DNA of 64,000 nucleotides from RYN-230 sp963814645 (GTDB taxonomy: Bacteria > Actinomycetota > Actinomycetes > Streptosporangiales > Streptosporangiaceae): NCBI GenBank assembly GCA_963814645.1, contig CAWFDX010000004.1:1426001-1490000 (forward strand), given 5' to 3'. The position numbers were made by a program, and so were the translations under genes. This document shows positions 8,436 through 17,139 of this stretch, in pieces. Positions within the stretch are counted from its first letter, which is position 1, and each line of letters opens with the position of its first letter. Under the pieces are notes generated by a model. That model worked only from the letters and a program-made list of their open reading frames with translations, searched no databases and was not told the DNA's origin.

Positions 8436-9374
8436 GTGCCAGACCGGAAAGTCGCCGTGATCGGCGTGCCCACCAGCGCCGGTTCGCATCACGCGGGCCA
8501 GGACCGCGCGCCCGCCGCGCTGCGGTCGTCCGGCTTCGTCAGCCAGCTCCGGGAGGCTGGCCTGGACGTGACCGACCTCGGCGACGTGCCCGGGGTGGTG
8601 TTCACCCCGGACGCGGCCGACGCCACCGCGCGCCACCTGGCCACCGTGGTCCGGGTGGCCAGCGGCGTCGCGGACGCGGTGGCCGCGGCGCTGGCCGGGG
8701 GGCGGCTGCCGGTCATGCTCGGCGGCGACTGCACGATAACCCTCGGTGCGCTGGCCGGCCTGCAGCGGCACGATCCCGGCGCCGCGCTGATCTACTTCGA
8801 CGGGGACGCCGACCTGGGCACTCCGCAGACCACGTCGAGCGGCGTGCTGGACGCGATGGGCATCGCCCACCTGCTCGGGCTGGCCGACAACCCGCTGTCC
8901 CGGCTCGGCCCGTCCTGGCCGATGCTCACTGACGACCGGCTGGTGCTGGTCGGCTACGACGAGACCGACCCGGAGACGTACCAGGCGGGCGTGCTGGAGG
9001 CCCGGCCCGGGCTGACCCGGTTCGCCGACCGGGAGGTGCGGGCCGATCCCGCGGGCTGCGCGGCCGGCGCACTGGCCGCGGTGGCGGCGGCCGGGAGCCT
9101 GCTGCTGCACTTCGACGTGGACGCGGTGGACGGGCGCGACCTGCCGCTGGCCAACTTCCCGCACTACGGCACCGGGGTTCCGCTGCGCACCGCCAGCGAG
9201 CTGCTGACCGCGTTCTGCCGGGCGCCCGCGCTGCGCGCGGTTGTCCTCACCGAAGTCAATCCAAGCTACGAACCGACAGGAGCCACGCTCGGGCGTTACA
9301 TAAAAGTGGTCGCGGATGCGCTCAGCGGCGTGCGGGCCGGCACCGGTGAGTTCGGGAGCCCGCCAGCGTCCTAG
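8436..9374 (+). CDS. arginase/agmatinase-fold (ureohydrolase family) protein with altered metal motifs
   Basis: 312 residues, full length for the ureohydrolase family, which hydrolyses guanidino compounds using two Mn ions. The three metal motifs are present in order but changed: the usual GGDHS is GGDCT (96-100), DAHxD is DGDAD (122-126), and the third, HFDVDAVDG (225-233), is kept. Both histidine ligands of classical arginases are thus Cys and Asp. This may be a distinct actinobacterial subfamily with another metal or substrate; arginase activity should not be assumed. GTG start at 8436 with GAAGGAGG upstream. Six bases upstream of the next gene, so probably an operon with it. Confidence 0.8.
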   Translation: MPDRKVAVIGVPTSAGSHHAGQDRAPAALRSSGFVSQLREAGLDVTDLGDVPGVVFTPDAADATARHLATVVRVASGVADAVAAALAGGRLPVMLGGDCTITLGALAGLQRHDPGAALIYFDGDADLGTPQTTSSGVLDAMGIAHLLGLADNPLSRLGPSWPMLTDDRLVLVGYDETDPETYQAGVLEARPGLTRFADREVRADPAGCAAGALAAVAAAGSLLLHFDVDAVDGRDLPLANFPHYGTGVPLRTASELLTAFCRAPALRAVVLTEVNPSYEPTGATLGRYIKVVADALSGVRAGTGEFGSPPAS

Positions 9375-9379
9375 CTGGC

Positions 9380-9970
9380 ATGGACCTGGTGGACCTCGGC
9401 CCAGCTGCCATGCAGCTGGTCGGCCTGGTGAGCCGCGTGCCCGACGCGGAGCTGGGCAACCCGACGCCGTGCCCGGCCTACACGCTGGGCGACCTGATCG
9501 ATCACGTCGGCGGGCTGGCGCTCGCCTTCACCGCCGCGGCGCGCAAGGACGGCGGCCGCTACGCCAACATGCGGGCCTCCGGCGACCGTGCCCGGCTGGG
9601 TGACGACTGGCGGGGGCGGATCCCGCGGGATCTCGCGGCGCTGGCCGGGGCGTGGCGCGACCCGGCCGCCTGGGACGGGATGACGCGGATTGCGGGCGAC
9701 GACGCGCCGGCCGCGATCATCGGGCTGTCCGCGGCCGGCGAACTGGTGGTGCACGGCTGGGACCTGGCCCGGGCCAGCGGGCAGCCGTACCACTGCCCGC
9801 CGGAACTGCTGCGGGCCGCGCATAGCTTCCTGGTCCAGTTCGCCAGCCCGGACCTACCCGCCGGGCCAGAGGTCGCGTTCGGGCCGTCCCAGGCGGTGCC
9901 CGCTGACGCCCCGCTGCTGGACCAGGTGCTCGCGCTGGCCGGGCGCGACCCGGGCTGGCCCGCGGGCTGA
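9380..9970 (+). CDS. TIGR03086-type metal-binding protein (mycothiol-dependent maleylpyruvate isomerase-like, DinB fold)
   Basis: 196-residue actinobacterial protein of the DinB/MDMPI four-helix-bundle superfamily. Family landmarks: an N-terminal TPCPAYTLGDLIDHVGG (Thr-Pro-Cys-x-x-Trp/Tyr then the metal-binding Asp-His region), and ELVVHGWDLARASGQ near residue 130 with the second metal-site His. Members bind a divalent metal and many are thought to use mycothiol as thiol cofactor; the reaction here is unknown. ATG 9380 lies six bases after the previous stop, so co-transcription with the arginase-fold gene is likely. A strong terminator follows. Confidence 0.85.
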   Translation: MDLVDLGPAAMQLVGLVSRVPDAELGNPTPCPAYTLGDLIDHVGGLALAFTAAARKDGGRYANMRASGDRARLGDDWRGRIPRDLAALAGAWRDPAAWDGMTRIAGDDAPAAIIGLSAAGELVVHGWDLARASGQPYHCPPELLRAAHSFLVQFASPDLPAGPEVAFGPSQAVPADAPLLDQVLALAGRDPGWPAG

Positions 9971-9990
9971 GCTCGGGCTGAACCAGGACG

Positions 9991-10028
9991 GGGGAGCGTG
10001 GCCGCCGCGGGGGCGGGCCACGCTCCCC
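9991..10028. terminator. bidirectional terminator hairpin between convergent genes
   Basis: Perfect 13-bp stem GGGGAGCGTGGCC (9991-10003) / GGCCACGCTCCCC (10016-10028) with a 12-nt loop, placed between the stops of the DinB-like gene (9970) and the ABC permease gene (10036). It has no T-tract, as is usual for high-GC actinobacterial terminators. Confidence 0.8.
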
Positions 10029-10035
10029 GCCCCCG

Positions 10036-12609
10036 TCAGTCGGCCGCGATCGCGGCCAGCAGCGGCAGCCGGGCCGCCCGCCGGGCCGGGCGGATGGCGG
10101 CGATGACGCCGGCCAGCGCGCCGAGCAGGGCGATCACGATGAGCTGGACCGCCGGGAAGCTGGGCTGGGTCAGCCCCGAAGACCGGGCGCCCGCCTCGGC
10201 CAGCCCCCAGCCCAGGAAGCCGCCCAGGGCCAGCCCGCCGACCGTGCCGAACGCGGCGACCAGCACCGACTCCAGCCGGACCATGGACCGGAGCTGGGCC
10301 CGGGTCTGGCCGACCGCGCGGAGCAGGCCGATCTCCCGGGTCCGCTCGTAGACCGACAGGGACAGCGTGTTGGCGATGCCGGACACCGCGATCACGATGG
10401 CCAGCACCAGCAGCGCGTACACGATGGCCAGCACGGTGCTGACCGACTTGCCCGCGCTGGCCACGAACGCGGCCCGGCCGGCCACGGTCAGCTGTCCGTC
10501 GCCGGCCGCGGCCCGGGTGATCGCCGCCCGCACGGCGTCCTGGTGAGCGCCCGGCGCCAGTTTGACGAAGATCGCCGAGGCGGTCAGCTGCGCGGTGTGC
10601 GGCGCCCACAGCGAGAGCGGGAGCACGTAGTCTCCGGCCAGGTTGCGGGAGGTGTAGATGGCGCCCACGGTGACCCGATGCGCGGTCCCGTCCGGCAGCA
10701 CCACGGTGACCGGCGTGCCCAGGTGCCAGCCCCGGTCGGTGGCCTGGATGCTGGATACCGCGAGCTGGCCCGGGCCGAGGCGGCTGACCGAGCCCGCCGT
10801 GGCGTGCAGGTTCAGCACCTGGCCGATCGTGCCGGGCGGGACCGCGGTGACCGATTCGGTCTGGCCGCCGATCTCCGCCTGCCCGCTGGCCAGGCCGCTG
10901 ACCGTGGCCACGCCGGGGATCCGGGCGACCGCGCTGGCCAGGCTGAGCGGGATGCTGCTGGCGCCCGGCCCACCACCGAGGCCCCCTTCGGTGATCGCAA
11001 CGTCGCCGGTGAACGAGCCGCTGACCCCGGACACCGCGGCCGCGCGCAGCGACGCCGCGTACACGGTGAACAGGGTGACCACGGCCACCCCGACCATCAG
11101 CGCGGTGGCGGCGGCCGCGGTGCGCCGCGGGTTGCGGGTCGCGCTCCGCCCGGCCAGCGTCCCGGTCACCCCGCGCCAGGCGGCCAGCGGGCCGGCCAGC
11201 GCCCCGGTGACTGGCCGGGCCACCGCCGGGCCCAGGGCGACCATGCCGAGCGCGGTGCCCAGCGCGCCGAGCCCGGTCAGCGACAGCGTCCGGGTGCTGG
11301 TCCCGGTCAGGCTGGCCAGCACCGTGCCCACCCCGGCCAGCAGCAGCACGCCGCCGATGACGAGACGGCGCCGCGGCGCCGGGGCGGCCGTGGCGGCGGA
11401 CTCGCGCAGCGCCTCCAGCGGGGCGACCCGGGCGGCCCGGAACGCGGGCACCAGGCTGACCGCGGCGGTGACCACGATCCCGGCCAGCAGGCTGACCGCG
11501 ATCGAGCCGCCGGTCACCGCCAGACCGCCCGCGGGCAGCGCGAAGCCGGCCGCGTCGAACAGCGCCTTCAGCAGTTCCGCGAGGCCAAGACCGGCGGCCA
11601 CCCCGAGCACAGATCCGGCGGTGCCCACCGCCACCGCCTCGGCCAGCACGCCGCGCAGCACCTGGCCGCGGCTGGCGCCGAGCGCCCGGATCAGGGCCGC
11701 CTCCCGGGTCCGCTGGGCGACCAGGATGCCGAACGTGCTGGCGATCGAGAACGCGGCGACCAGCAGCGCGATCCCGGCGAACACGACCAGGATGACGCGC
11801 AGCGCGGTGAGGAACTCGGAGTTGAGCGCGGCCAGGTTGTCGCTGGTCAGCTCCGCACCGGTGATCGCCTGCACGCTGCGTGGCAGGGCCCGGTCCAGCC
11901 TTTGGACCAGGACGGCGGGGCTGACCCCGGGGGCCGCGCTGACCTGGATGGTGGACGCTAGGCCGGCGGTTCCGCCCGTAGCCCCGCTGCGGATCAGGTA
12001 CCGCTCGGCCCCTTGATTACTGAACGCTACGTACGACGCGCCGCCGAAACCGGCCGCGCGGCCGAACGTGGCCAGCCCGACCACCTCGACCCGGATTGGC
12101 TGCGGGACCAGCACCGTGGTGACCGAACCCAGGTGCAGCCCGCCCGCGGTGGCCGCGGCCTGGTCGATGACCACCTGGTGCAGGCCCTGCGGGACGTGCC
12201 CGGTGGCCAGCCGGTACGGGGTGAGCGCCGGGTTGGCGATCCAGTTCCCGGCCGACCGGGGCGGGCCGAGCCCGCCGACCGCCTTGCCGTCCGCGCCGAG
12301 CAGCGTGGCCTGCCCGGTAATGGACGGCTGCGCGGCGGCCACCCCCGGCACCGCCCGGACCGTGCGGGCCAGCGACGCCGGGATGGGCGGCCGCCGGGCG
12401 GTGATCCCGCTGCCGATGCCGGTAGCGCTGCGCACTACCGCGCTGGTGCCCGAGGTGGCCACGGCGAACAGCCGGTTGAAGTTCGCGGTCAGCGTGTCGC
12501 CGAAGGTGAGCGCGCCGGCCAGGAAGGCCACCCCAAGCGCGACCGCGATCAGGATCCCGGCCAGGCGGCGTTTGCGCGCCCACGCCTCCTTGGCGGTCAG
12601 GGTGATCAT
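10036..12609 (-). CDS. MacB/FtsX-type ABC transporter permease
   Basis: About 857 residues with two FtsX domains, as usual for actinobacterial MacB/LolE-like permeases that act as mechanotransmission or export subunits. It has an N-terminal membrane helix (LAGILIAVALGVAFLAGALT), a large outer domain, a three-helix block (~260-400), a short hydrophobic pair, a second outer domain and a final block (IVYALLVLAIVIAVSGIANT to the C-terminus). Both FtsX blocks contain the ERTREIGLLRAVG / QRTREAALIRALGAS-type coupling loop. Start ATG 12609 overlaps the ATPase stop by one base (TGATG); GTG 12612 is also possible. Operon: kinase, regulator, ATPase, permease, all minus strand. Confidence 0.92.
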   Translation of the reverse strand: MITLTAKEAWARKRRLAGILIAVALGVAFLAGALTFGDTLTANFNRLFAVATSGTSAVVRSATGIGSGITARRPPIPASLARTVRAVPGVAAAQPSITGQATLLGADGKAVGGLGPPRSAGNWIANPALTPYRLATGHVPQGLHQVVIDQAAATAGGLHLGSVTTVLVPQPIRVEVVGLATFGRAAGFGGASYVAFSNQGAERYLIRSGATGGTAGLASTIQVSAAPGVSPAVLVQRLDRALPRSVQAITGAELTSDNLAALNSEFLTALRVILVVFAGIALLVAAFSIASTFGILVAQRTREAALIRALGASRGQVLRGVLAEAVAVGTAGSVLGVAAGLGLAELLKALFDAAGFALPAGGLAVTGGSIAVSLLAGIVVTAAVSLVPAFRAARVAPLEALRESAATAAPAPRRRLVIGGVLLLAGVGTVLASLTGTSTRTLSLTGLGALGTALGMVALGPAVARPVTGALAGPLAAWRGVTGTLAGRSATRNPRRTAAAATALMVGVAVVTLFTVYAASLRAAAVSGVSGSFTGDVAITEGGLGGGPGASSIPLSLASAVARIPGVATVSGLASGQAEIGGQTESVTAVPPGTIGQVLNLHATAGSVSRLGPGQLAVSSIQATDRGWHLGTPVTVVLPDGTAHRVTVGAIYTSRNLAGDYVLPLSLWAPHTAQLTASAIFVKLAPGAHQDAVRAAITRAAAGDGQLTVAGRAAFVASAGKSVSTVLAIVYALLVLAIVIAVSGIANTLSLSVYERTREIGLLRAVGQTRAQLRSMVRLESVLVAAFGTVGGLALGGFLGWGLAEAGARSSGLTQPSFPAVQLIVIALLGALAGVIAAIRPARRAARLPLLAAIAAD

Positions 12610-13358
12610 CACAGCCCCTCCCCGCCCAGCGATTTCAGCCAGTCCAGCACCGAATCGGCGGTCGGCCGGTCCAGCCGGCCCGCGATCCGGCCGTCGGCCA
12701 GGAACAGCACCTCGTCGGACAGCGCGGCGGCGGCCGGGTTGTGCGTGACCATGACGATGGTCTGGCCGAGTTCGCTGACCGCGGTGCGCAGGTAGCCGAG
12801 CAGCTGGGCCGACGCCCGGGAGTCCAGGTTGCCGGTGGGCTCGTCCGCGAAGATGATCTCCGGCTGGCTAGCCAGCGCGCGGGCCACCGCGACCCGCTGC
12901 TGCTGGCCGCCGGACAGCTCGGACGGCCGGTGGCCCAGCCGGTCACCGAGGCCGACCAGGCTGATCACGTCGTCCAGCCACTGCTGGCTGGGCCTGCGCC
13001 CGGCCAGCAGCAGCGGCAGCGTGATGTTCTCCGCCACGGTCAGCGCGGGCAGCAGGTTGAACGACTGGAAGATGAACCCGACGTGGTCCCGGCGCAGCCG
13101 GGTCAGCTGGCTGTCGGACAGCGCGCCCAGCTCCATGTCGCCCAGATACACCTGGCCGGACGTGGGCGTGTCCAGCCCGGCCAGGCAGTGCAGCAGCGTC
13201 GACTTGCCCGAGCCGGACGGTCCCATGATCGCGGTGAACCGCTGGTCGGCGAAGTCGGCGCTGACCCTGTCGAGGGCGCGGACGGCGGTGTCGCCCGCGC
13301 CGTACACCTTGCTGAGGTCGGCCGCCCTGATCGCGGCCTTGGTGTCTGTAGTGACCAT
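12609..13358 (-). CDS. ABC transporter ATP-binding protein (LolD/MacB type)
   Basis: 249-residue ATPase that pairs with the downstream permease. All nucleotide-binding motifs are visible: Walker A GPSGSGKST (about 46-54), Q-loop FQSFNLL, signature LSGGQQQRVAVARAL, Walker B EIIFADEPTGNLD, H-loop VTHNPAA. The GNLD after Walker B is characteristic of MacB/LolD-type ATPases. ATG 13358 lies about 95 bp after the response-regulator stop; the 3' end overlaps the permease start, implying translational coupling. The neighbouring two-component system probably controls its expression, an inference from context. Confidence 0.95.
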   Translation of the reverse strand: MVTTDTKAAIRAADLSKVYGAGDTAVRALDRVSADFADQRFTAIMGPSGSGKSTLLHCLAGLDTPTSGQVYLGDMELGALSDSQLTRLRRDHVGFIFQSFNLLPALTVAENITLPLLLAGRRPSQQWLDDVISLVGLGDRLGHRPSELSGGQQQRVAVARALASQPEIIFADEPTGNLDSRASAQLLGYLRTAVSELGQTIVMVTHNPAAAALSDEVLFLADGRIAGRLDRPTADSVLDWLKSLGGEGL

Positions 13359-13452
13359 GGCGGCAGCATGCGTGGCCGGTTATGCCGCTGTCGTCGGCCA
13401 GCGGGACAGTCTGGGCTACACCTGGCGACTACCTTCGGGGTTTGCCGCGCCG

Positions 13453-14118
13453 TCAGCCGGACCAGCCCGGGCGAACCAGGGCCGCCTCGTAGGCCAGCAC
13501 CACGAGCTGGGCCCGGTCCCGGGCGCCGAGCTTGGTCATGGCCCGGGTCGCGTGCGTCTTCACCGTGGACACGCTCATGTACAGGCGGCCCGCGATCTCG
13601 TCGTTGGACAGCCCACGGGCGACCAGCGTGACCACCTCGCGTTCCCGCGGGGTCAGGTCGGCCGCGCCGGGCACCTTGGTCGCGTTGGCGGTCCGGCTGG
13701 CGAACTCGGCGATCAGGCGGCGGGTCACCGACGGCGACATCAGCGCGCCGCCGTCGGCCGCCACCCGGACGGCCCGGAGCAGCTCGGCCGCGTCGGTGTC
13801 CTTGACCAGGAACCCGGCCGCGCCCGCGCGCAGCCCCTCGAACACGTACTCGTCCAGGTCGAACGTGGTCAGGATGACCACGTGCACGGCGTCCAGTTCC
13901 GGCTGCGCGGCGATCTTCCTGGTCGCCTCGATGCCGTCCAGTTCGGGCATCCGGATGTCCATCAGCACCACGTCCGGCCGCAGCTGCCGGGCCAGCCAGA
14001 CCGCCTCGGTGCCGTCTGCCGCCTCGCCGACCACCTCGATGCCATCGGCCGCGTCGAGCAGAGCCGCGAACCCGGCCCGGACCAGCTGCTGGTCGTCGGC
14101 GAGCAGCACCCTGATCAT
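13453..14118 (-). CDS. NarL/LuxR-family response regulator
   Basis: 221 residues. The N-terminal receiver domain has acidic residues at 8-9, phospho-acceptor Asp54 in VLMDIRMPE and the conserved Lys in FLVKDTD. The C-terminal LuxR helix-turn-helix reads LTPREREVVTLVARGLSNDE through STVKTHATRAMTKL. Its ATG (14118) overlaps the kinase stop by four bases (ATGA), so the two are translationally coupled and are the obvious signalling pair. The nearest likely target is the ABC transporter operon immediately downstream. Confidence 0.95.
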   Translation of the reverse strand: MIRVLLADDQQLVRAGFAALLDAADGIEVVGEAADGTEAVWLARQLRPDVVLMDIRMPELDGIEATRKIAAQPELDAVHVVILTTFDLDEYVFEGLRAGAAGFLVKDTDAAELLRAVRVAADGGALMSPSVTRRLIAEFASRTANATKVPGAADLTPREREVVTLVARGLSNDEIAGRLYMSVSTVKTHATRAMTKLGARDRAQLVVLAYEAALVRPGWSG

Positions 14119-15320
14119 GACGCCGCGGTCCAGAGCGGCAGCCAGGCGCGGACCCGGAAACCGCCGTCCGGGCGCGGCCCGGCGCGTAGCGTGCCGCCCA
14201 GGGCCTTAGCCCGCTCGGTCATGCCCGGGATGCCGTTCCCGCCGCCCGGGCTGGTGCCGTTGTGTGGTCTGCTGCTGTGCTGCGGGCTGCTGCTGCTGCT
14301 GCCGTCGGCGCCGTCGTCGTCCACCTGGATGACCAGGTCGCCTGGGCCGTAGACGACGCGCACCGCCACCGCCGCGCCGGCCGCGTGCCGGGCGCTGTTG
14401 GTCAGCGCCTCCTGCAGGATGCGGTACCCGGCCAGGTCCACGCTGGCGGGCAGGGCCCGTTTGGCCCCCTCCTCGCTGACCCGCACCGTGATGCCCGCTG
14501 CGGTGGCCCCGGAGATCAGCTCGCTGATCCGGCCCAGGCTGGGCGCGGGGGAGCGGGGCAGCTCGTCGTCGTCCTGGCGGAGCACGCCGAGCACCCCGCG
14601 CAGTTCGACCAGGGCCTGCTTGCTCACGTCGTTGATCACCGACAGCGTGGACCGGGCCCGGTCCGGCTGCTGGTCGATGAGGTGCAGCGCGGTGTTGGCC
14701 TGGACATTGATCACAGCCAGGCTGTGCGCCACCACGTCGTGCAGGTCACGGGCGATGCGCAGGCGTTCCTCGCTGGCCCGGCGCCGGCCGGCCTCCTGCT
14801 CGCCGTCGGCCAGCGCCGCCGCCCGCTGGCGGCGGCTGCGATACCACTCGGACCCGCTGAGCAGGGTCAGGTGCCAGGCGGCGACGCTGAGGGCCAGCGC
14901 CGCGCCCGGGTACGGCCCGGTGCCGACTAGGCCGGGCAGCCACAGGATGCCCAGGTAGCTGACCACCAGCCCGGTGATGGCGGCCCACCGCCGCCCGGCC
15001 AGCACAGCGTTCACGAACGCGATGATCAGCGCCAGGTAGGGCAGCCCGCCGCGCGGTTCCACGGTGACGAACCCGATCGCCGCGGCCACCGTCACCCACC
15101 ACACCGTGCCCGGGAACCGGCGCCGGGCCAGCAGCGCGGCTGGCCCGGCCGCGAGCAGCAGGTAACCGGCGAGGCTGAGCGGGTGGCCGCGGTGCCCGGC
15201 GATGGCCGCGGACGCGCCCACCTGCACCAGCGCCGTCCCGGCGGCCAGAAAGACGTCACCGGGCGTGGCCGCTGCGCTCAGCTGCCTCGCCCGTGCGGTC
15301 AGGCCCGCGGGCCGGTTCAT
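14115..15320 (-). CDS. sensor histidine kinase (NarL-partner, HisKA_3 type)
   Basis: Membrane sensor kinase of about 401 residues. Several N-terminal membrane helices without a recognisable outer domain suggest intramembrane sensing. The dimerisation/phospho-acceptor segment contains RIARDLHDVVAHSLAVI (H in DLHDVVAH), followed by the HATPase_c domain with EALTNSARHAAGA (N box), VDDDG (G1) and GGNGIPGMTERAKALGG (G2). A Ser-rich insert with His and Pro lies inside the ATP lid. Start ATG 15320 is preferred; GTG 15332 and ATG 15329 are in frame. Coupled to the downstream regulator. Confidence 0.92.
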   Translation of the reverse strand: MNRPAGLTARARQLSAAATPGDVFLAAGTALVQVGASAAIAGHRGHPLSLAGYLLLAAGPAALLARRRFPGTVWWVTVAAAIGFVTVEPRGGLPYLALIIAFVNAVLAGRRWAAITGLVVSYLGILWLPGLVGTGPYPGAALALSVAAWHLTLLSGSEWYRSRRQRAAALADGEQEAGRRRASEERLRIARDLHDVVAHSLAVINVQANTALHLIDQQPDRARSTLSVINDVSKQALVELRGVLGVLRQDDDELPRSPAPSLGRISELISGATAAGITVRVSEEGAKRALPASVDLAGYRILQEALTNSARHAAGAAVAVRVVYGPGDLVIQVDDDGADGSSSSSPQHSSRPHNGTSPGGGNGIPGMTERAKALGGTLRAGPRPDGGFRVRAWLPLWTAAS

Positions 15321-15516
15321 GGGTGTCATCACCGGTTACGAGGCTACGGCTGGCTGGCCCGCTGGTCATCGTCTCCAGGACTACCCCGGCCTACCGCAGC
15401 GAGCCAGCCCTCGCCACCCATGTCACACGGAAAGCACAGATCATTTGTGCCTCATTCGCACAGGAATACGAGAGCTTGAAGGTCATTGCGATTAATGGCA
15501 GGAAAGGTGATTCCGA

Positions 15517-16590
15517 GTGCGCGTGAGCCTCCGCGCCGCTGCTGCCATCATTACCCTGGCGGCCGTCACGGCGTCCATCGCCCTGTACCTCGTCCTGTAC
15601 CCCAATGGCAAGGCCCGCGCCGGGCTGTTACCGGCCGGCCGGATATGCCCGGTCCAGTCCTGCGCGGCTTATCCGCAGCCGGATCAGGTCAAGGGCATCA
15701 CGCTGGCCGCCCTGACGAACTACATCGTGTTCAGCAAGGCGGCCCGCGCACAGATCCGCGCCGCCCATGCCTGGGGGGCCAACGCCATCCGGATCCAGAT
15801 CGTGCAGGACAAGCTGGTCGGGCAGGCGGGCCGGAAACTGGCCCCGGACTACCTGGCCGACGTCCGCCGCCTGGTCGATTACGCGCTGCGGCGGCACCTG
15901 ACCGTGATCCTGAACGCGCAGACCGAGCTCAGCACCGGCTTTCCGGCCAACGAGAACCTGCCCACGGCGGCGACCTACTCGTTCTGGCGCTACCTGTCCC
16001 GTTACTACGGGCACAACCCGCACGTCGTGTTCGACCTGTTCAATGAGCCCCGGTTCTGCGACTGGCGGCAGTGGGCGGCGGCATTCCAGCCCTTGGTGAA
16101 CTACCTGCGGCGGATCGGCTCGCGCAACCAGTTCTGGGTGGAAGGCATCCGGTGGGGTTCCACCCTGGCCGGGATGCCGCTGCTGCGCGGGCAGGGCATC
16201 GTCTACAGCTACCACCATCCCGGCTCGCCGTGGCCGTGGCAGCTTCCGGTCGGGCCGGCCACCTGGACCCGGGCGTTCGGTTACCTGACCCGGGAGCACA
16301 TCCCGGTGGTGGACGGGGAGTTCGTGAACTTCCTGGGCGGCTACTACTGGCCCCGGTCCACCCAGATGGTCTCCGAGTATCTGCGTTATCTGGCCGCGCA
16401 CCATATCGGGCTGGTCGGCTGGACCTTGCAGGCCGGGATCATGACCGCGACCAGCGAGCTGACCTCAGCGGTCAGCGAACCGCAGGGCGCGGGCCGGCTG
16501 ATCTGGCGGTACTTCCACGGCCAGCCGCTGCCCCCGGCGCCCGACCGGACCGAACGCGTCCCGGTCAGCTTCGGCCGCATCCGCGACTAG
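15517..16590 (+). CDS. glycoside hydrolase family 5-like secreted endoglucanase
   Basis: 357 residues with an N-terminal hydrophobic signal/anchor (AAAAIITLAAVTASIALYLVL) and a TIM-barrel hydrolase of GH5 (cellulase) type. Catalytic acid/base is Glu177 in VVFDLFNEPRF and the probable nucleophile is Glu268 in PVVDGEFVNF; the barrel also shows NAIRIQ and a YSYHHPGSPW substrate loop. Likely cleaves beta-1,4-linked plant polysaccharide outside the cell; exact substrate not deducible. GTG 15517 is preceded by GGAAAGGTGA six bases upstream; GTG 15523 is an alternative. Stop TAG directly abuts the stop of the convergent DUF1801 gene with no space for a separate terminator. Confidence 0.85.
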   Translation: MRVSLRAAAAIITLAAVTASIALYLVLYPNGKARAGLLPAGRICPVQSCAAYPQPDQVKGITLAALTNYIVFSKAARAQIRAAHAWGANAIRIQIVQDKLVGQAGRKLAPDYLADVRRLVDYALRRHLTVILNAQTELSTGFPANENLPTAATYSFWRYLSRYYGHNPHVVFDLFNEPRFCDWRQWAAAFQPLVNYLRRIGSRNQFWVEGIRWGSTLAGMPLLRGQGIVYSYHHPGSPWPWQLPVGPATWTRAFGYLTREHIPVVDGEFVNFLGGYYWPRSTQMVSEYLRYLAAHHIGLVGWTLQAGIMTATSELTSAVSEPQGAGRLIWRYFHGQPLPPAPDRTERVPVSFGRIRD

Positions 16591-16932
16591 TTAGGTGGCA
16601 GCCCGGTCTACGCCCTTGCGTACCCGGACCGAACGATCGATCAGCTCGCGAAGCGCATCCTGGTCCACATCGTTCAGGCGCTTGAGGTACAGGCAGCCTT
16701 TCCCCGTCTTATGCCGGCCCAGCCGGGCCAGCACCGACTGGTGCCGGGTCTCGAACCCGCCGATCAGATAGACAGCCAACTGCTGGCCGCGAGGTGAGAA
16801 GCTGGCCAGCGCCGAGTCGCCCTCGCGTCCGCTGGCATAGCGGTAGTGGTAGGTGCCGAAGCCGATAATGCTGGTGCCCCACATCACCGGCGCCCCGGTC
16901 TGGCGCATCGCTGGGCTCTTCCTGGCCGCCAT
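16591..16932 (-). CDS. DUF1801 domain protein, N-terminally short
   Basis: 113 residues of the DUF1801 (YdhG-like) family: VMWGTSIIGFGTYHYRYASG, FSPRGQQLAVYL and LGRHKTGKGCLYLKRLNDVD are all typical. Function of the family is not established. Usual members carry about 30 more N-terminal residues forming the first helices; here the core begins after only ~15 residues (MAARKSPAMRQTGAP) and no matching sequence is found in any frame just upstream, so the gene may be 5'-truncated. Its TAA is adjacent to the GH5 stop. Confidence 0.8.
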   Translation of the reverse strand: MAARKSPAMRQTGAPVMWGTSIIGFGTYHYRYASGREGDSALASFSPRGQQLAVYLIGGFETRHQSVLARLGRHKTGKGCLYLKRLNDVDQDALRELIDRSVRVRKGVDRAAT

Positions 16933-17139
16933 GACCTCATGCTCACATAGCCGCGTTGATCCACCTGACGCAGCGCACCCTCGGACGCTCCCCGCTTAGC
17001 TTCTGGATTCTCAGCGCTGGCGTGAGGTCATGGCCGCCAGACCAGCAGCACGTGGATGTTTCGTTCATGCCGTCAGGACCGCCTGAACGATTCGGCCATG
17101 TGGTGCCGGGGCCCCTCGCTGACCGCGTGAGTGAAGCAG

